DNA from: Deltaproteobacteria bacterium RIFCSPLOWO2_02_56_12
Lineage (GTDB): Bacteria; Desulfobacterota; Binatia; UBA9968
Assembly (NCBI GenBank): GCA_001799045.1
Contig: MGRY01000062.1
Span: 1-6,647 of the forward strand
Direction: 5' to 3'
DNA length: 6,647 nucleotides
Shown: positions 6,194 to 6,647 of the stretch, piece by piece
Position numbering within the stretch: position 1 is the first letter of the stretch
Layout: the number at the start of each line of letters is the position of its first letter
The notes under the pieces: generated by a model
Database searches by the model: none
Told to the model about the DNA's origin: nothing
The model's input: only the letters and a program-made list of their open reading frames with translations
Translations under genes and position numbers: made by a program

Positions 6194-6199
6194 AGGAGG
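6194..6199 (+). promoter_or_regulatory. Ribosome binding site of the DUF6282 gene
   Basis: A perfect AGGAGG lies four bases before the ATG at 6204. It supports this start over an in-frame ATG at 6141, which directly abuts another AGGAGG (6135-6140) with no spacer and would encode a Phe/Leu-rich 21-residue extension from the repeat block. Confidence 0.7.
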
Positions 6200-6203
6200 G
6201 GTT

Positions 6204-6647
6204 ATGTGTGATTTCGCTGCTGACGCAGAGGCTGCGGCCAGTCTAATGGTGGGGCGGACCCTGAGCGTGGAGCGGGTGCGCCAGCTCAATGCCAAGGACT
6301 ATTTTTATCAGATGCTCAAAGACAACCCGGAGATGCTCAAAATCTATCCGGGGATCGAAAATGAGCTGCTTCGGGGAGCGATTGACTGCCACATACATGG
6401 TTATCCCGACTTCGTCCACCGTTCTCAGGATATGATCGGGATTGCCATCGAGGCATCCAAGGCCGGCATGCGCGCTCTCGCGTTCAAAGACCACTGGAAC
6501 ATCAGTTGCAACGCTGCCTACCTGGCGCAGCGCCACGTCGATTATCTGGTCGAGAAGGGGGAGCTGCAGCACCGGGTCGAGATCTATGGCGGGGCCGGCA
6601 CCTGCCACGGGATGAATCCTGAATATATCCGCGTCGCGCTGCAGTAC
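6204..6647 (+). CDS. DUF6282 family amidohydrolase-like protein, N-terminal part (partial)
   Basis: The frame is open from the ATG at 6204 to the last base of the window, giving 148 residues of a longer protein. The leader is helical and charged (about 1-57). It is followed by RGAIDCHIHGYPDF (57-70) with the HxH pair His63/His65, a metal-binding signature of the amidohydrolase superfamily, and then by the alpha/beta repeat IGIAIEASKAGMRALAFKDHW (78-98) ending in a Lys95-Asp-His97 motif. Next come RVEIYGGAGTCHGMNPEYIR (124-143), where Gly-rich and 'MNPE' residues match the fourth-strand region seen in DUF6282 proteins. These are predicted metal-dependent hydrolases without an assigned substrate. 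The strong AGGAGG fixes the start. It is the fourth rightward gene, 134 bp after the oxidoreductase, and probably belongs to the same functional cluster. The remaining metal ligands lie beyond the edge, so the call is at superfamily level with DUF6282 as best guess. Confidence 0.78.
   Translation, partial: MCDFAADAEAAASLMVGRTLSVERVRQLNAKDYFYQMLKDNPEMLKIYPGIENELLRGAIDCHIHGYPDFVHRSQDMIGIAIEASKAGMRALAFKDHWNISCNAAYLAQRHVDYLVEKGELQHRVEIYGGAGTCHGMNPEYIRVALQY

Overview
The window looks like ordinary chromosomal DNA from an uncultured, probably Gram-negative, soil or groundwater-type bacterium. The gene content (an NMT1/SsuA-type solute-binding protein, CaiB/BaiF CoA-transferase, LLM flavin oxidoreductase, creatinase-like M24 protein and DUF6282 hydrolase) is the mix I associate with metabolically broad lineages such as Binatia/Desulfobacterota-like bacteria, Rokubacteria or Tectomicrobia. 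That placement is an impression from gene content and the style of the intergenic repeats, not a phylogenetic result.

Layout. Three genes read leftward: a DUF2157 membrane protein cut by the left edge (1-181), a periplasmic ABC-transporter substrate-binding protein (349-1341) and a citrate synthase-fold citryl-CoA lyase-like protein (1417-2199). Four genes read rightward: a creatinase/M24 'pita-bread' protein (2430-3683), a class III CoA-transferase (3699-4895), an LLM-class oxidoreductase (5071-6069) and a DUF6282 amidohydrolase-like protein cut by the right edge (6204-6647). The two arms diverge from a 230-bp spacer (2200-2429) that carries promoter-like sequences for both sides and a repeat. 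No stretch longer than 300 bases lacks a gene. The spacers 2200-2429, 4896-5070 and 6070-6203 each hold a different short degenerate repeat. The second of these also carries a hairpin element that resembles dispersed palindromes of bacterial genomes.

How the genes may work together (inference). The set resembles an uptake and catabolic locus for a small organic acid, amide or N-containing compound. A periplasmic protein binds it, hydrolases of the M24 and amidohydrolase types cleave C-N bonds, the CoA-transferase makes a CoA thioester, the flavin enzyme performs a redox step, and the citryl-CoA-lyase-like protein could cleave or form a C-C bond on a CoA ester. The substrate cannot be read from the sequence.

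Two of the enzymes depart from the textbook active site. The M24 protein lacks both metal-binding aspartates but keeps the later His/Glu/Glu. The citryl-CoA-lyase-like protein keeps both catalytic-position histidines but has Thr where the family catalytic Asp normally sits. I saw no phage, IS, CRISPR, tRNA or rRNA, and no clear previously undescribed system beyond this gene combination.
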